64,000 nucleotides of DNA, from NCBI RefSeq assembly GCF_025567625.1, contig NZ_JAOQJC010000002.1, positions 62,001 to 126,000 on the forward strand, written 5' to 3'. The translations under genes and the position numbers were made by a program. Positions within the stretch are counted from its first letter, which is position 1; each line of letters begins with the position of its first letter. This DNA comes from Paenibacillus sp. J5C2022 (GTDB taxonomy: Bacteria > Bacillota > Bacilli > Paenibacillales > Paenibacillaceae). The notes under the pieces are model-generated. The model was not told where the DNA came from. It worked only from the letters and a program-made list of their open reading frames with translations, and searched no databases. This document shows, piece after piece, positions 17,451-25,490 of the stretch.

Positions 17451-17490
17451 AAAAAAGCCGGGAAGCGATACAAGTATCGTCTCCCGGCCG
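17451..17490 (-). terminator. Rho-independent terminator after fabV
   Basis: On the minus strand GCCGGGAGACGATAC pairs with GTATCGCTTCCCGGC around a CTT loop, followed by TTTTTT. It lies about 110 bp past the fabV stop. A second perfect 12-bp inverted repeat (AAGAAGATCGCC at 17507-17518 and GGCGATCTTCTT at 17545-17556) sits between it and fabV. Confidence 0.85.
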
Positions 17491-17596
17491 GTCCAACGGA
17501 AACATTAAGAAGATCGCCGGCCACCTGAACAAGCAGGGGAGATAGGCGATCTTCTTCGTCGTACCGGCTTATTCGTAACGTTCCGTGCTCAGATCA

Positions 17597-18787
17597 TTAG
17601 CGCAAATTCGGAATGGCGACATCCGGATTCGCTTCCGCTTCATAATCGATGCCGTCCGTCTCGAATCCGAACAGGCCGAAAAATTCCTTGCGATAGCCTT
17701 CCAGATCGGAAAGCTCATAGACGTTCTCCGTCGTCAACGCCGCCCAAAGCTTCGCTACTTCCTCTTGAATTTCCGGCTTCATCTCCCAATCGTCGACACG
17801 GATCAGTCCCTTCTCGTCCACAGGAGTTGTTCCGCCGTTGTACAGCCGATCGCTGAACAACCGGTACATCTGCTCGATGCAGCCTTCATGCAGGCCGCGT
17901 TCTTTCATGACCTTGTACAGCGCGGAGATGTACAGCGGCACTACAGGAATGGCCGAGCTGGACTGCGTGACGAGCGCTTTGTTCACGGAGACGAATGCGC
18001 GTCCGCCGCTGGCGCCAAGCTGCTCGTGCAGGCGATGGGCGGTAGCCTCCAGATCGTTCTTGGCCGCACCGATCGTGCCGTCGCGGTACACCGCGTGTGT
18101 AATGGAGGGTCCGATGTAGGAGTAGGCGACAGTCGTTGCGCCTTCTGCCAGCACGCCCGCAGCCTGCAGCGCATCGATCCACATCTGCCAGTCTTCTCCG
18201 CCCATTACGGCGATCGTCTGACGCAGCTCATCTTCCGTTGCCGGCTCAATTGTCGCTTCCGTCACGTCGCCGTTATGGAAGTTGACTGTCTTGTTCGTAT
18301 AGACATCGCCAAGCGGCTTAATAACGGAGGAGAATGTCTCGCCAGTCTTCGGATGCGTCCGGCGCGGCGAAGCGACGCTGTAGACGACCAGATCCACTTT
18401 GCCCAGTTCTTCGCGGATCAGCTCGATCGTCTTGTCCTTGATTTCATCGGAGAAGGCGTCGCCGACAATGCTGTAAGATTTCAAGCCCGCTTCCGCCGCA
18501 GCGCTCTCGAATGCAGCCGAATTGTACCAGCCTGCAGTCGCCGTACGGGAGCCTTCCGCTCCCTTGTCGAAGTAGACGCCAACCGTATTAGCGCCAGCAG
18601 AGAAGGCGGATACGATGCGCGAAGCAAGTCCATAGCCGGTGGATGCGCCTACGACAAGCACATTCCGGGGGCCGTCGATGGATGGCTGTCCCTTCACGTA
18701 ATTGATCTGGCGCTGCACCTGGCGGGCGCAGCCCTCCGGGTGAGCGGTTGTGCATATAAAGCCGCGAGTTTTCGGTTTGATTATCAT
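17597..18787 (-). CDS. fabV: Enoyl-[acyl-carrier-protein] / trans-2-enoyl-CoA reductase, FabV type
   Basis: The protein has 396 residues from the ATG at 18787 (AAGAAGGG upstream); an ATG nine codons earlier has no site. The N-terminus IIKPKTRGFICTTAHPEGC is characteristic of FabV. The NAD-binding loop is VVGASTGYGLASRI near residue 48. The YSVASPRR segment follows, and the catalytic Tyr-x8-Lys lies in the YSYIGPSITHAVY to GAAKNDLE region. FabV reduces the double bond in the last step of each fatty-acid elongation cycle with NADH and is resistant to triclosan in studied bacteria. The length agrees with the family (~395-400). It is monocistronic, with its own terminator. Confidence 0.95.
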   Translation of the reverse strand: MIIKPKTRGFICTTAHPEGCARQVQRQINYVKGQPSIDGPRNVLVVGASTGYGLASRIVSAFSAGANTVGVYFDKGAEGSRTATAGWYNSAAFESAAAEAGLKSYSIVGDAFSDEIKDKTIELIREELGKVDLVVYSVASPRRTHPKTGETFSSVIKPLGDVYTNKTVNFHNGDVTEATIEPATEDELRQTIAVMGGEDWQMWIDALQAAGVLAEGATTVAYSYIGPSITHAVYRDGTIGAAKNDLEATAHRLHEQLGASGGRAFVSVNKALVTQSSSAIPVVPLYISALYKVMKERGLHEGCIEQMYRLFSDRLYNGGTTPVDEKGLIRVDDWEMKPEIQEEVAKLWAALTTENVYELSDLEGYRKEFFGLFGFETDGIDYEAEANPDVAIPNLR

Positions 18788-18993
18788 ATTGGTTATTCCC
18801 TTCTTTCCTGTCATTCACATGGTCTATGTAATAGACGAGCTCTTTCTCATTTTACCGATAATTGCGAGCAAAAGAAAGAAGTATTGCAAGTTTTCGGAAT
18901 GCATGCGAAAAATGAGCTGATGCCGGCAGGAGCGGGCAAAAGCTCATCATAGTTACTATCATACTTTGCTGACTGCAAGTGAACGGCGATACT

Positions 18994-19203
18994 TTAGCGC
19001 CCTGCCAGCTGCTGTTGAGCCATCTGTACAAGGCGGCGAGTTATGTAACCGCCGATGGAACCCATATCGCGCGTCGTCATATTGCCGTAGTAGCCGTCTT
19101 GGGGAAGCTGTATGCCCAGTTCTTGCGCGACTTCATACTTCATTTGCTCCAATGCGGCGCGGGCTTGGGGTACTACCAGTGAGTTAGTGTTGTTGTTAGC
19201 CAC
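18994..19203 (-). CDS. Alpha/beta-type small acid-soluble spore protein
   Basis: The protein has 69 residues. It matches the SASP alpha/beta pattern: an N-terminal NNTNSLVVPQA, the germination-protease region MKYEVAQELGI, then GYYGNMTTRDMGSIGGYITRRLVQMAQQQL. These proteins coat spore DNA and protect it from UV and heat, and are degraded at germination by the GPR protease. A ribosome binding site AGGAGGATG lies upstream. Expression should be forespore-specific (sigma G), although I did not identify the promoter. This is one of the clearest signs that the organism forms spores. Confidence 0.95.
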   Translation of the reverse strand: MANNNTNSLVVPQARAALEQMKYEVAQELGIQLPQDGYYGNMTTRDMGSIGGYITRRLVQMAQQQLAGR

Positions 19204-19332
19204 TTGTTATCATCCTCCTTCTGGTCCATATTATGCGACAAGACATGAAGGATTATTCGCTAATTACCCCTTTATTTACCGACGAATTCATGCATGATTT
19301 CATGATAGGATGGGGAAGGGGAGGAACGCGAT

Positions 19333-19929
19333 ATGTTTATTGATCCAATGCTGCCGGCGGCAAGCGGGGAGCCGTTCGACGATGACCGGTACTGGTTCGA
19401 ACCGATGATCGACGGCCAGCGTCTTCAGCTTATCGTCAGATCCGGCAGGACGCAGCTTCTGACCCGGCACGGCAACGACGTGTCCAGACAGTATCCCGAG
19501 CTGCTTCAAGTGCCGCTCAAGGAAGCGGTGGATGTGGTGTTGGACGGGGAAGCGGCTTACATCGATCCGGAGTCCGGAAAGGCATGCTTCGATATTCTGC
19601 AATACCGCTTCAGACAACGCAAGCTGCCAGCTATCCGCGAAGCCAGACAGGAGTATCCGCTCACTTATTTCATATTCGACATGCTGTATTGCAACGGAGA
19701 GGATGTGCGCCATTACCCGCTGCTGGAGCGGAGAGCGATGCTGGGAGCGATCATGGAAGACAGTCCTTCGATCAAATTGCTTAATGGCATGAAGCATGAA
19801 GGCATCGCCATGCACAAGATGGCCCGGCGCTGCGGTTTGGAAGGCGTGATCGGCAAGGAGATAACAGGTCCTTATACATCGGGGCGAAGCGAGAGCTGGA
19901 TTAAAGTGGAAGTGGAAGAGGCGATGTAA
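19333..19929 (+). CDS. ATP-dependent DNA ligase-like protein lacking the catalytic lysine
   Basis: The protein has 198 residues and covers only the nucleotidyltransferase domain of the LigD/ATP-ligase family. Motif I, normally K-x-D-G-x-R, reads FEPMIDGQRL: the nucleophile Lys is Met25 (ATG at 19405-19407). Other motifs are kept: the motif III Glu in VVLDGEAAYID, motif IIIa in TYFIFDMLY, motif IV Lys in LEGVIGKE and motif V Lys in SWIKVE. The protein stops right after motif V, so the OB-fold domain is absent. Without the Lys it cannot form the ligase-adenylate, so it is likely inactive as a ligase or has another role. The ribosome binding site is GGGGAGGAACGCGAT. It is divergent from the spore protein gene. 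Confidence 0.85.
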   Translation: MFIDPMLPAASGEPFDDDRYWFEPMIDGQRLQLIVRSGRTQLLTRHGNDVSRQYPELLQVPLKEAVDVVLDGEAAYIDPESGKACFDILQYRFRQRKLPAIREARQEYPLTYFIFDMLYCNGEDVRHYPLLERRAMLGAIMEDSPSIKLLNGMKHEGIAMHKMARRCGLEGVIGKEITGPYTSGRSESWIKVEVEEAM

Positions 19930-20052
19930 CGGTGCCTGCATACTACTTATTTCAATACACGAACTCATTATTCCCAGAAGGATATGCTGCTTCGATGTGG
20001 TATTTGTTACATGTGAAGGATTATTTGAATGACTGTGGAGGATGAATAATCG

Positions 20053-20835
20053 ATGGCACTCATTACATGTAATTATTACTCTGAAGTATTGGGGCTTAGC
20101 ACCTCATTGACGGCGATATTGCCTCAGCAGACGTTAACTCAGATCGGCATGAGCAACAAGAGCAGTGGGACGAAGCACAAAACGCTATATCTGCTGCACG
20201 GGCTTTCCGACGACCACACGATATGGCTGCGCCGGACGTCGGTGGAGCGGTATGTAGCCGAGTTGGGCATCGCGGTCATTATGCCGCAGGTACATAGAAG
20301 CTTCTATACGGATATGGTGCACGGCGCCGCATATTGGAGCTTCTTGACCGAAGAATTGCCAGCTGTGGCGCGCTCTTTCTTCCCGCTGTCACATAAGAGA
20401 GAGGACAACTTCGTCGCAGGTCTGTCCATGGGGGGCTACGGCGCATTCAAGTGGGCGCTGTCGAAGCCGGAATGCTTCGTCGCGGCGGGCAGCTTGTCCG
20501 GCGTTCTGGATATTGTCAAGTACAGCCAGGAGAATATGGATGATGCGAAGAAGCGGACGTTGGAGCTCGTCTTCGGCGGCGAACCGATTGCGGGCACCAA
20601 GCACGATCTGCTGCATCTGCTCGCTGCAACTTCCGGCAACGGACAGCCCAAGCCCGCCTTGTACCAGTGCTGCGGCACGGAGGATTATCTGTATGACCAC
20701 AATGCAAGCTTCCGTGCAGCTTGTTCAGCCAAGCCGGACTACTCCCTTACTTACGAAGAAGGTCCCGGGGATCATAACTGGGCTTACTGGGATCAGCAGA
20801 TTCGAAGCTTCTTGAATTGGATGGCGCTTGATTGA
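20053..20835 (+). CDS. Alpha/beta hydrolase, esterase D / tributyrin-esterase family
   Basis: The protein has 260 residues. It has the oxyanion-region phrase YLLHGLSDDHTIW near residue 48, the nucleophile elbow GLSMGGYGAFKWAL near residue 125 with catalytic Ser, and a terminal His in EGPGDHNWAYWDQQI near 240. The catalytic Asp is probably in CCGTEDYLYDHN. This family hydrolyses short acyl esters, often acetyl groups removed from polysaccharides, or S-formylglutathione. There is no signal peptide, so it acts in the cytoplasm. A terminator follows. The physiological substrate is unknown. Confidence 0.88.
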   Translation: MALITCNYYSEVLGLSTSLTAILPQQTLTQIGMSNKSSGTKHKTLYLLHGLSDDHTIWLRRTSVERYVAELGIAVIMPQVHRSFYTDMVHGAAYWSFLTEELPAVARSFFPLSHKREDNFVAGLSMGGYGAFKWALSKPECFVAAGSLSGVLDIVKYSQENMDDAKKRTLELVFGGEPIAGTKHDLLHLLAATSGNGQPKPALYQCCGTEDYLYDHNASFRAACSAKPDYSLTYEEGPGDHNWAYWDQQIRSFLNWMALD

Positions 20836-20850
20836 CATAATAATACAATA

Positions 20851-20903
20851 AAAAGCCTCTGGCACCACAATTCATGCCGATTCATGTGGTCCGGAGGCTT
20901 TTG
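20851..20903 (+). terminator. Rho-independent terminator after the esterase
   Basis: AAAAGCCTCTGGCACCACA (20851-20869) pairs with TGTGGTCCGGAGGCTTTT (20885-20902), giving a long stem flanked by A and T runs. It sits 15 bp past the esterase stop and before thpR. Confidence 0.85.
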
Positions 20904-20940
20904 TTCGAGGGGATAGAAATTTTTCGCGAAAGGTGATCGT

Positions 20941-21492
20941 ATGAGATTATTTACAGCTTTGCCGCTTCCGGCAAGCATTGCGGAAGAGCTGCATCTGTGG
21001 ACGCAGCTCTTCCGGGATACATTGCATTTTCGCAAATGGACACATTGGCGGGACTACCATCTTACGCTGCAGTTTCTTGGAGAAACGCCGCCAGACAAGG
21101 CCGAGCAGCTGCAAGCTGCGCTGCAAGGCATTACGGCTTCACCCATCGAGCTGTCCCTTCACGGCGCCGGCACGTTCGGACCGGCAACAGCGCCGCGCGT
21201 ATTATGGGCAGCCGTGTCAGGAGAGACAGATGCCTTGACCGCTCTTCATAAGGCGGTTGTCCGGACAACGCAGCCGCTGGGATTCGCATCCGAGGATCGC
21301 CCTTACGCCGCGCACATTACGTTAGCCCGCCGTTACGCCGGAGCGGACGGCAGCTTCAACCGGGAAGCGCTGCGTGCTATTCCGGCCGGGACGAAGTGGA
21401 CCGCCGACCGATTTGTGCTGATGCGTACACATATGGACAAATCGCCAATGTATGAAACGATCGGAGAGTATCCGCTCAGAAATCTTGAATAA
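20941..21492 (+). CDS. thpR: RNA 2',3'-cyclic phosphodiesterase (2H family)
   Basis: The protein has 183 residues. Two H-x-T-L type motifs mark the 2H phosphoesterase fold: YHLTLQFLGETP near residue 40 and YAAHITLARRY near residue 122. The N-terminus MRLFTALPLPASI is typical of ThpR (formerly 2'-5' RNA ligase LigT). Family members hydrolyse 2',3'-cyclic phosphates on RNA ends. The ribosome binding site is AAAGGTGATCGT. It is convergent with the GH4 gene, whose stop is one base away. Confidence 0.92.
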   Translation: MRLFTALPLPASIAEELHLWTQLFRDTLHFRKWTHWRDYHLTLQFLGETPPDKAEQLQAALQGITASPIELSLHGAGTFGPATAPRVLWAAVSGETDALTALHKAVVRTTQPLGFASEDRPYAAHITLARRYAGADGSFNREALRAIPAGTKWTADRFVLMRTHMDKSPMYETIGEYPLRNLE

Positions 21493-21493
21493 A

Positions 21494-22792
21494 TTACTTA
21501 TAACCAGGCAGCCAGCTGCCGTGCGCTTCGATCAGATCGTCGCACATCGCGACGATGTCATCCATGGACAGCTCTGCGGAAGTGTGCGGGTCCAGCATGG
21601 CGGCATGGTAGATATGCTCGCGCTTGCCGGTGATGGCCGCTTCGATCGTCAGCAGCTGGGTATTGATATTGGTGCGGTTCAATGCCGCCAGCTGTGGCGG
21701 AAGATCCCCTACGTAAGTCGGCGTAATGCCGCTTCTGTCGACCAGGCAAGGCACCTCTACGCAAGCTTCCTTCGGAAGGTTGGTGATGAGCCCTGTGTTC
21801 ATGACGTTGCCGCCGATTTTAAACGGCTTGTCGGTCTCTATCGCCTCCAGCATGTAGGAAGCGTATTCATGGCTGCGGCAATGCTCCAGATTCGCGTCGT
21901 TGACAAGCGATTCGCGCATGGAAGCCCAGCGGTTGATCTGATTGACGCAGCGGCGCGGATATTCGTCCAGCGGAATGTTGAAGCGGTCGATCAGCTCCGG
22001 ATAGTTCCGCTTAATGAAGTAAGGATGGTATTCCGCATTGTGCTCCGACGATTCCGTAATGTAATAACCGAACTTCAGCATCATCTCATAACGGACCATG
22101 TCGTGATGCTTCTCCTTCTGCTTCTCCGCCGCACGCCGCTTGATCTCCGGATACAGATCTACGCCGTTCTTGGTCGCTTCAAGCAGCCAGGCCATATGGT
22201 TGATGCCCGCGATCTTCCATTTGACGCCTTCCGTATCCATGCCCAGATGATCGAACAGATGAGGCACGCATACTTGCACGCTATGGCACAAGCCTACCGT
22301 ATTGACGCCGCCGTAGGTGTTCATGACATTCGTCAATACCGCCATCGGATTTGTATAGTTCAAGAACAGCGCGTCGGGACATACTTCATTGATATCGCGG
22401 GCGAAGTCCAGCATAACAGGGATCGTCCGCAGGTTGCGGAAGATGCCGCCGATGCCGACTGTATCCGCTATCGTCTGGCGCAGTCCGTATTTTTTCGGAA
22501 TTTCGAAGTCCGTAATGGTACAAGGATCGTAGCCGCCTACCTGAATGGCGTTAATGACATATTTGGCGCCGCGAAGCGCTTCTTTGCGATCGGTATACGC
22601 TTGGATGTGGCAAGTGCTGCCGCTGTTGCGCTTAACGTTGAGCAGCATTTGCTCGGAATCCCGCAATCTGGTCTCGTCGATATCGAACAGTGCAATCTCG
22701 AACTCTTGCAAAGCCGGGGTCATCATCACATCGCCAAGAATATTTTTGGCAAAAACGGTGCTTCCTGCACCGATGAACGTCATTTTGGACAT
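21494..22792 (-). CDS. melA: Alpha-galactosidase, GH4 family (NAD- and Mn-dependent)
   Basis: The protein has 432 residues. It has the GH4 NAD-binding N-terminus MTFIGAGSTVFAKNIL, a conserved NYTNPMAVLT segment near residue 150, the metal-binding Cys in GLCHSVQ near 175, and the His in AGINHMAWLL about 25 residues on. The CHSVQ form of this motif belongs to the alpha-galactosidase/galacturonidase branch. GH4 enzymes cleave by an oxidation-elimination mechanism in the cytoplasm. Its ribosome binding site is GGAGGATAAC. It is divergent from an AraC regulator (~180 bp between starts) and lies next to a GH36 alpha-galactosidase operon, which supports alpha-galactoside use. An alpha-glucuronidase or galacturonidase activity is possible but less likely. 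Confidence 0.9.
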   Translation of the reverse strand: MSKMTFIGAGSTVFAKNILGDVMMTPALQEFEIALFDIDETRLRDSEQMLLNVKRNSGSTCHIQAYTDRKEALRGAKYVINAIQVGGYDPCTITDFEIPKKYGLRQTIADTVGIGGIFRNLRTIPVMLDFARDINEVCPDALFLNYTNPMAVLTNVMNTYGGVNTVGLCHSVQVCVPHLFDHLGMDTEGVKWKIAGINHMAWLLEATKNGVDLYPEIKRRAAEKQKEKHHDMVRYEMMLKFGYYITESSEHNAEYHPYFIKRNYPELIDRFNIPLDEYPRRCVNQINRWASMRESLVNDANLEHCRSHEYASYMLEAIETDKPFKIGGNVMNTGLITNLPKEACVEVPCLVDRSGITPTYVGDLPPQLAALNRTNINTQLLTIEAAITGKREHIYHAAMLDPHTSAELSMDDIVAMCDDLIEAHGSWLPGYK

Positions 22793-22971
22793 GTGAGGTT
22801 ATCCTCCTTCATGATTATGGAATGATCAACATGCAACTGCGCGCCAGTCGTTGGTCACCATTAGTATACGATTGATCCAATAGCATTCATATGGAATGAA
22901 GAAGTGGTTGTATGGAGTTTTGTTGCATGATAGAGTTGGGGATAGAGAAGGGGAAGGCAGGAGGGGCGCAT

Positions 22972-23871
22972 GTGGACACACATTACCATTTTTCCATATC
23001 GATGAATAAATCCCCGTTGAAGGAAGAGATTTCGGTGCTGTTCAGCGGGGAGGGGCGGCCTATGGAGGGCCACTATATCGGGCCGGCGGTACACGATTTC
23101 TATCTGATTCATCTTGTGCTGGAAGGCGAGGGCACGTTCGAGACGCTGGGGGAAAGCTACCGGCTGGGGAAGGGGGACGTATTCGTCATCTTCCCGGACA
23201 TTCTTGTCAAGTATGAAGCCGATATGCAATATCCATGGAGCTATGTGTGGGTGGCATTCTCGGGCGGGCTTGCGGATGCGGCATTGTCGGAGCTCGGGAT
23301 TACTCCGGATTGCACTGTGATCAGAAGCGACAGGACAACGCGATTGCGCCGGTTGTTCCGCATGCTCAGGAAGAGCCTGGACCGCAATTCGCTGCCGTCG
23401 TTAGGCAATGCGGAGTCGGCCGGCTGGCTCAGGCTGCTGCTGTATGAGTTGGGCATGGGGATGCAGCGGCGACAGTCGGAGCATGGAGGGGAAAGCTCCA
23501 TGAACGGTGACGGGGAAGACGCCGATGTGCTTCACCAGCCTTCGTACAGCCGAATCGATCAGGCGGTCAGGCTGATGAACTTGCAATACGCTCACCAGCT
23601 TACGATTGAAGGGATAGCCGCGACGCTGGGATATCACCGCTCCCATCTGACGAAGCTGTTCAAGCTGGCGACAGGCCTGTCTCCGGCCCAATATTTATTC
23701 AAGGTAAGAATGAAGAAGGCGGAGCGGCTGCTGGAGGGCGATCTGACGATCGCGCAAGTGGCGGCATCCGTCGGATTCGGCGATCCGCTCTTCTTCTCGA
23801 AGCAATTCCGCAGATGGAGCGGCAGGTCGCCGACGGCATTCCGGAAGGAGCGGCAGCCTTCGTCCGAATAA
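22972..23871 (+). CDS. AraC-family transcriptional regulator of the alpha-galactoside locus
   Basis: The protein has 299 residues if started at the GTG at 22972, which follows AGGAGG by seven bases; an in-frame ATG at 22912 has no clear site. The cupin half shows HDFYLIHLVLEGEGTFETLGESYRLGKGDVFVIFPD. The C-terminal half has two helix-turn-helix motifs (LTIEGIAATLGYHRSHLTKLFK and LTIAQVAASVGFGDPLFFSKQFRRWSGRSPTAFR). The MsmR/RafR-like architecture is common beside alpha-galactosidase genes. It is divergent from melA and upstream of the galactoside operon, and probably activates both in response to a galactoside such as melibiose or raffinose. Confidence 0.9.
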   Translation: MDTHYHFSISMNKSPLKEEISVLFSGEGRPMEGHYIGPAVHDFYLIHLVLEGEGTFETLGESYRLGKGDVFVIFPDILVKYEADMQYPWSYVWVAFSGGLADAALSELGITPDCTVIRSDRTTRLRRLFRMLRKSLDRNSLPSLGNAESAGWLRLLLYELGMGMQRRQSEHGGESSMNGDGEDADVLHQPSYSRIDQAVRLMNLQYAHQLTIEGIAATLGYHRSHLTKLFKLATGLSPAQYLFKVRMKKAERLLEGDLTIAQVAASVGFGDPLFFSKQFRRWSGRSPTAFRKERQPSSE

Positions 23872-23918
23872 TTCGCCAGTCATCCATAATGGCCTTTGCA
23901 ATCCTCATTAATAATATT

Positions 23919-23963
23919 ATCCCGATCTTGTGAGCCTATTGGCCCACGAGATCGGGATTTTTC
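23919..23963 (+). terminator. Rho-independent terminator after the AraC gene
   Basis: ATCCCGATCTTGTG pairs with CCCACGAGATCGGGAT around a ~10-base loop and is followed by TTTTT. It separates the regulator from the downstream operon, which must therefore have its own promoter between 23964 and 24078. Confidence 0.85.
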
Positions 23964-24078
23964 ATTTTCGTAAAAAAAGACAACCTGACTGAAGTTACGC
24001 CATACCGCCAAATTGCCGCAATCCGTATACTTGCATCATATAGTTATGGACTTACTAATAAAAATCGGGGTGAAAAGT

Positions 24079-25074
24079 ATGGAGCCTTACTTGGCGGATG
24101 TAAGCAGATATGAAAGGATGAGCTACCGTCGCTGCGGCAATAGCGGACTTAAGCTGCCGGCGATATCACTGGGCCTGTGGCACAACTTCGGAGGGAACGA
24201 TTCCAGGGAGAACGGGAGAAATATGCTGCGCCGGGCGTTCGATCTGGGCATAACCCACTTCGATCTGGCGAATAACTACGGACCGCCTCCCGGATCTGCG
24301 GAGGAGATGTTCGGTCAGCTGTGGAGGCAGGATTTCCAGGCTTACCGGGACGAGATGGTCGTCGCGACTAAGGCGGGCTACGGAATGTGGCCTGGACCGT
24401 ACGGCGAATTCGGCTCGCGCAAGAGCATGCTGTCCAGTCTCGATCAGAGTCTGAAGCGTATGAAGATGGAATACGTCGATATTTTCTATTCCCACCGCTT
24501 CGACAAGGAGACTCCGCTGGAAGAGACGATGTCGGCGCTGGATCAGGCAGTAAGGCAAGGCAAGGCGCTGTACGTCGGAATATCCAACTATGGACCGGAA
24601 CAGGCGCGGGAGGCGATCGCCATTCTTCGCAGTCTCGGCACGCCGTGCCTCATTCATCAATCGCATTATTCCATGTACGAGCGCAGATTGGAACAAGGTC
24701 TGCAGGAAGTGCTTCTAGAGGAAGGAGTTGGAACCATCGCCTACAGCCCTCTTGCCAGAGGACTGCTGACGGATCGTTACCTGAAAGGCATCCCCGCGGA
24801 TTCCAGAGCGGCCGGCGGGAGCGTATTCCTGAAGCGGGAGGATGTAACCGAGGCGAAGGTGGAGAAGTCGCGCAAGCTGAATGCGCTTGCGGCGGAGAGA
24901 GGCCAGACGCTGGCTCAGATGGCCGTCGCCTGGGTATTGAGGCAAGGCCGCGTGACATCCGCGCTCATTGGGGTTAGCCGTGCGGAGCAAATCGATGATA
25001 TCGCCGGATTTCTGAAGCAATCCGAGTTTAGCGATGAGGAGTTGGACCTGATTGAGCAGATTTTGGCCGGCTGA
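24079..25074 (+). CDS. Aldo/keto reductase (YghZ/GPR-like)
   Basis: The protein has 331 residues from the ATG at 24079 (GGGGTG upstream). YRRCGNSGLKLPAISLGLWHNFGG and FDLANNYGPPPGSAEEMFG are typical of the YghZ (L-glyceraldehyde 3-phosphate reductase) branch of the AKR family. The catalytic Asp and Tyr lie in the second phrase, Lys in VVATKAGYGMWPGPYGE, and His in IFYSHRFDKETP. The tail AWVLRQGRVTSALIGVSRAEQ forms the NADP site. It opens a colinear cluster with a cupin protein and GH36, 41 bp before the next gene. The substrate in this context is unknown; it may reduce a galactose-derived carbonyl. Confidence 0.9.
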   Translation: MEPYLADVSRYERMSYRRCGNSGLKLPAISLGLWHNFGGNDSRENGRNMLRRAFDLGITHFDLANNYGPPPGSAEEMFGQLWRQDFQAYRDEMVVATKAGYGMWPGPYGEFGSRKSMLSSLDQSLKRMKMEYVDIFYSHRFDKETPLEETMSALDQAVRQGKALYVGISNYGPEQAREAIAILRSLGTPCLIHQSHYSMYERRLEQGLQEVLLEEGVGTIAYSPLARGLLTDRYLKGIPADSRAAGGSVFLKREDVTEAKVEKSRKLNALAAERGQTLAQMAVAWVLRQGRVTSALIGVSRAEQIDDIAGFLKQSEFSDEELDLIEQILAG

Positions 25075-25115
25075 CGACAGTCAGGTCCGATACAACGGAC
25101 AAAGGAGGGAAGCAC

Positions 25116-25490
25116 TTGCTAAGAGGCAGCATATACGAGTTGAAGGATGGGGCATTGGAGCATGTATTGGAAGAATGGCTGCCAGGCAAGTATTTGTCGC
25201 ACGGCGGGTTAGCCTTCGCGAAGCCCGGCGAGCGCAGCCATAGCCATGACGGCCCTGGGGGGCGGGATTATCATACGCACAAGGATTGCGAAGCGTTCGT
25301 CATTCTGCAAGGCAGAGGACTGATGGAAGTGGATGGCGGGATGCACGCTGTAAAGCCGGGCGACATTATCGTGATCGAACCCGGCGAGGACCATCATCTC
25401 ATCTCCGACGAACGCGACCCGATCGTTACATTATGGCTCCATGCAGGGGAACATCGGCACAGAAACCAGTTAGCAGGAGGAATATCATGA
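25116..25490 (+). CDS. Small cupin-domain protein
   Basis: The protein has 124 residues with a TTG start at 25116 after an AAAGGAGG ribosome binding site. It is a single cupin: the first metal-binding motif is spread over SHSHDGPGGRDYHTHKDCEAFVILQG, the second over VKPGDIIVIEPGEDHHLIS. The His residues there would bind one metal ion. It is translationally coupled to the GH36 gene (ATGA overlap at 25487-25490). Such cupins in sugar operons may be epimerases or isomerases or sensory proteins; function is not assigned. Confidence 0.8.
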   Translation: MLRGSIYELKDGALEHVLEEWLPGKYLSHGGLAFAKPGERSHSHDGPGGRDYHTHKDCEAFVILQGRGLMEVDGGMHAVKPGDIIVIEPGEDHHLISDERDPIVTLWLHAGEHRHRNQLAGGIS

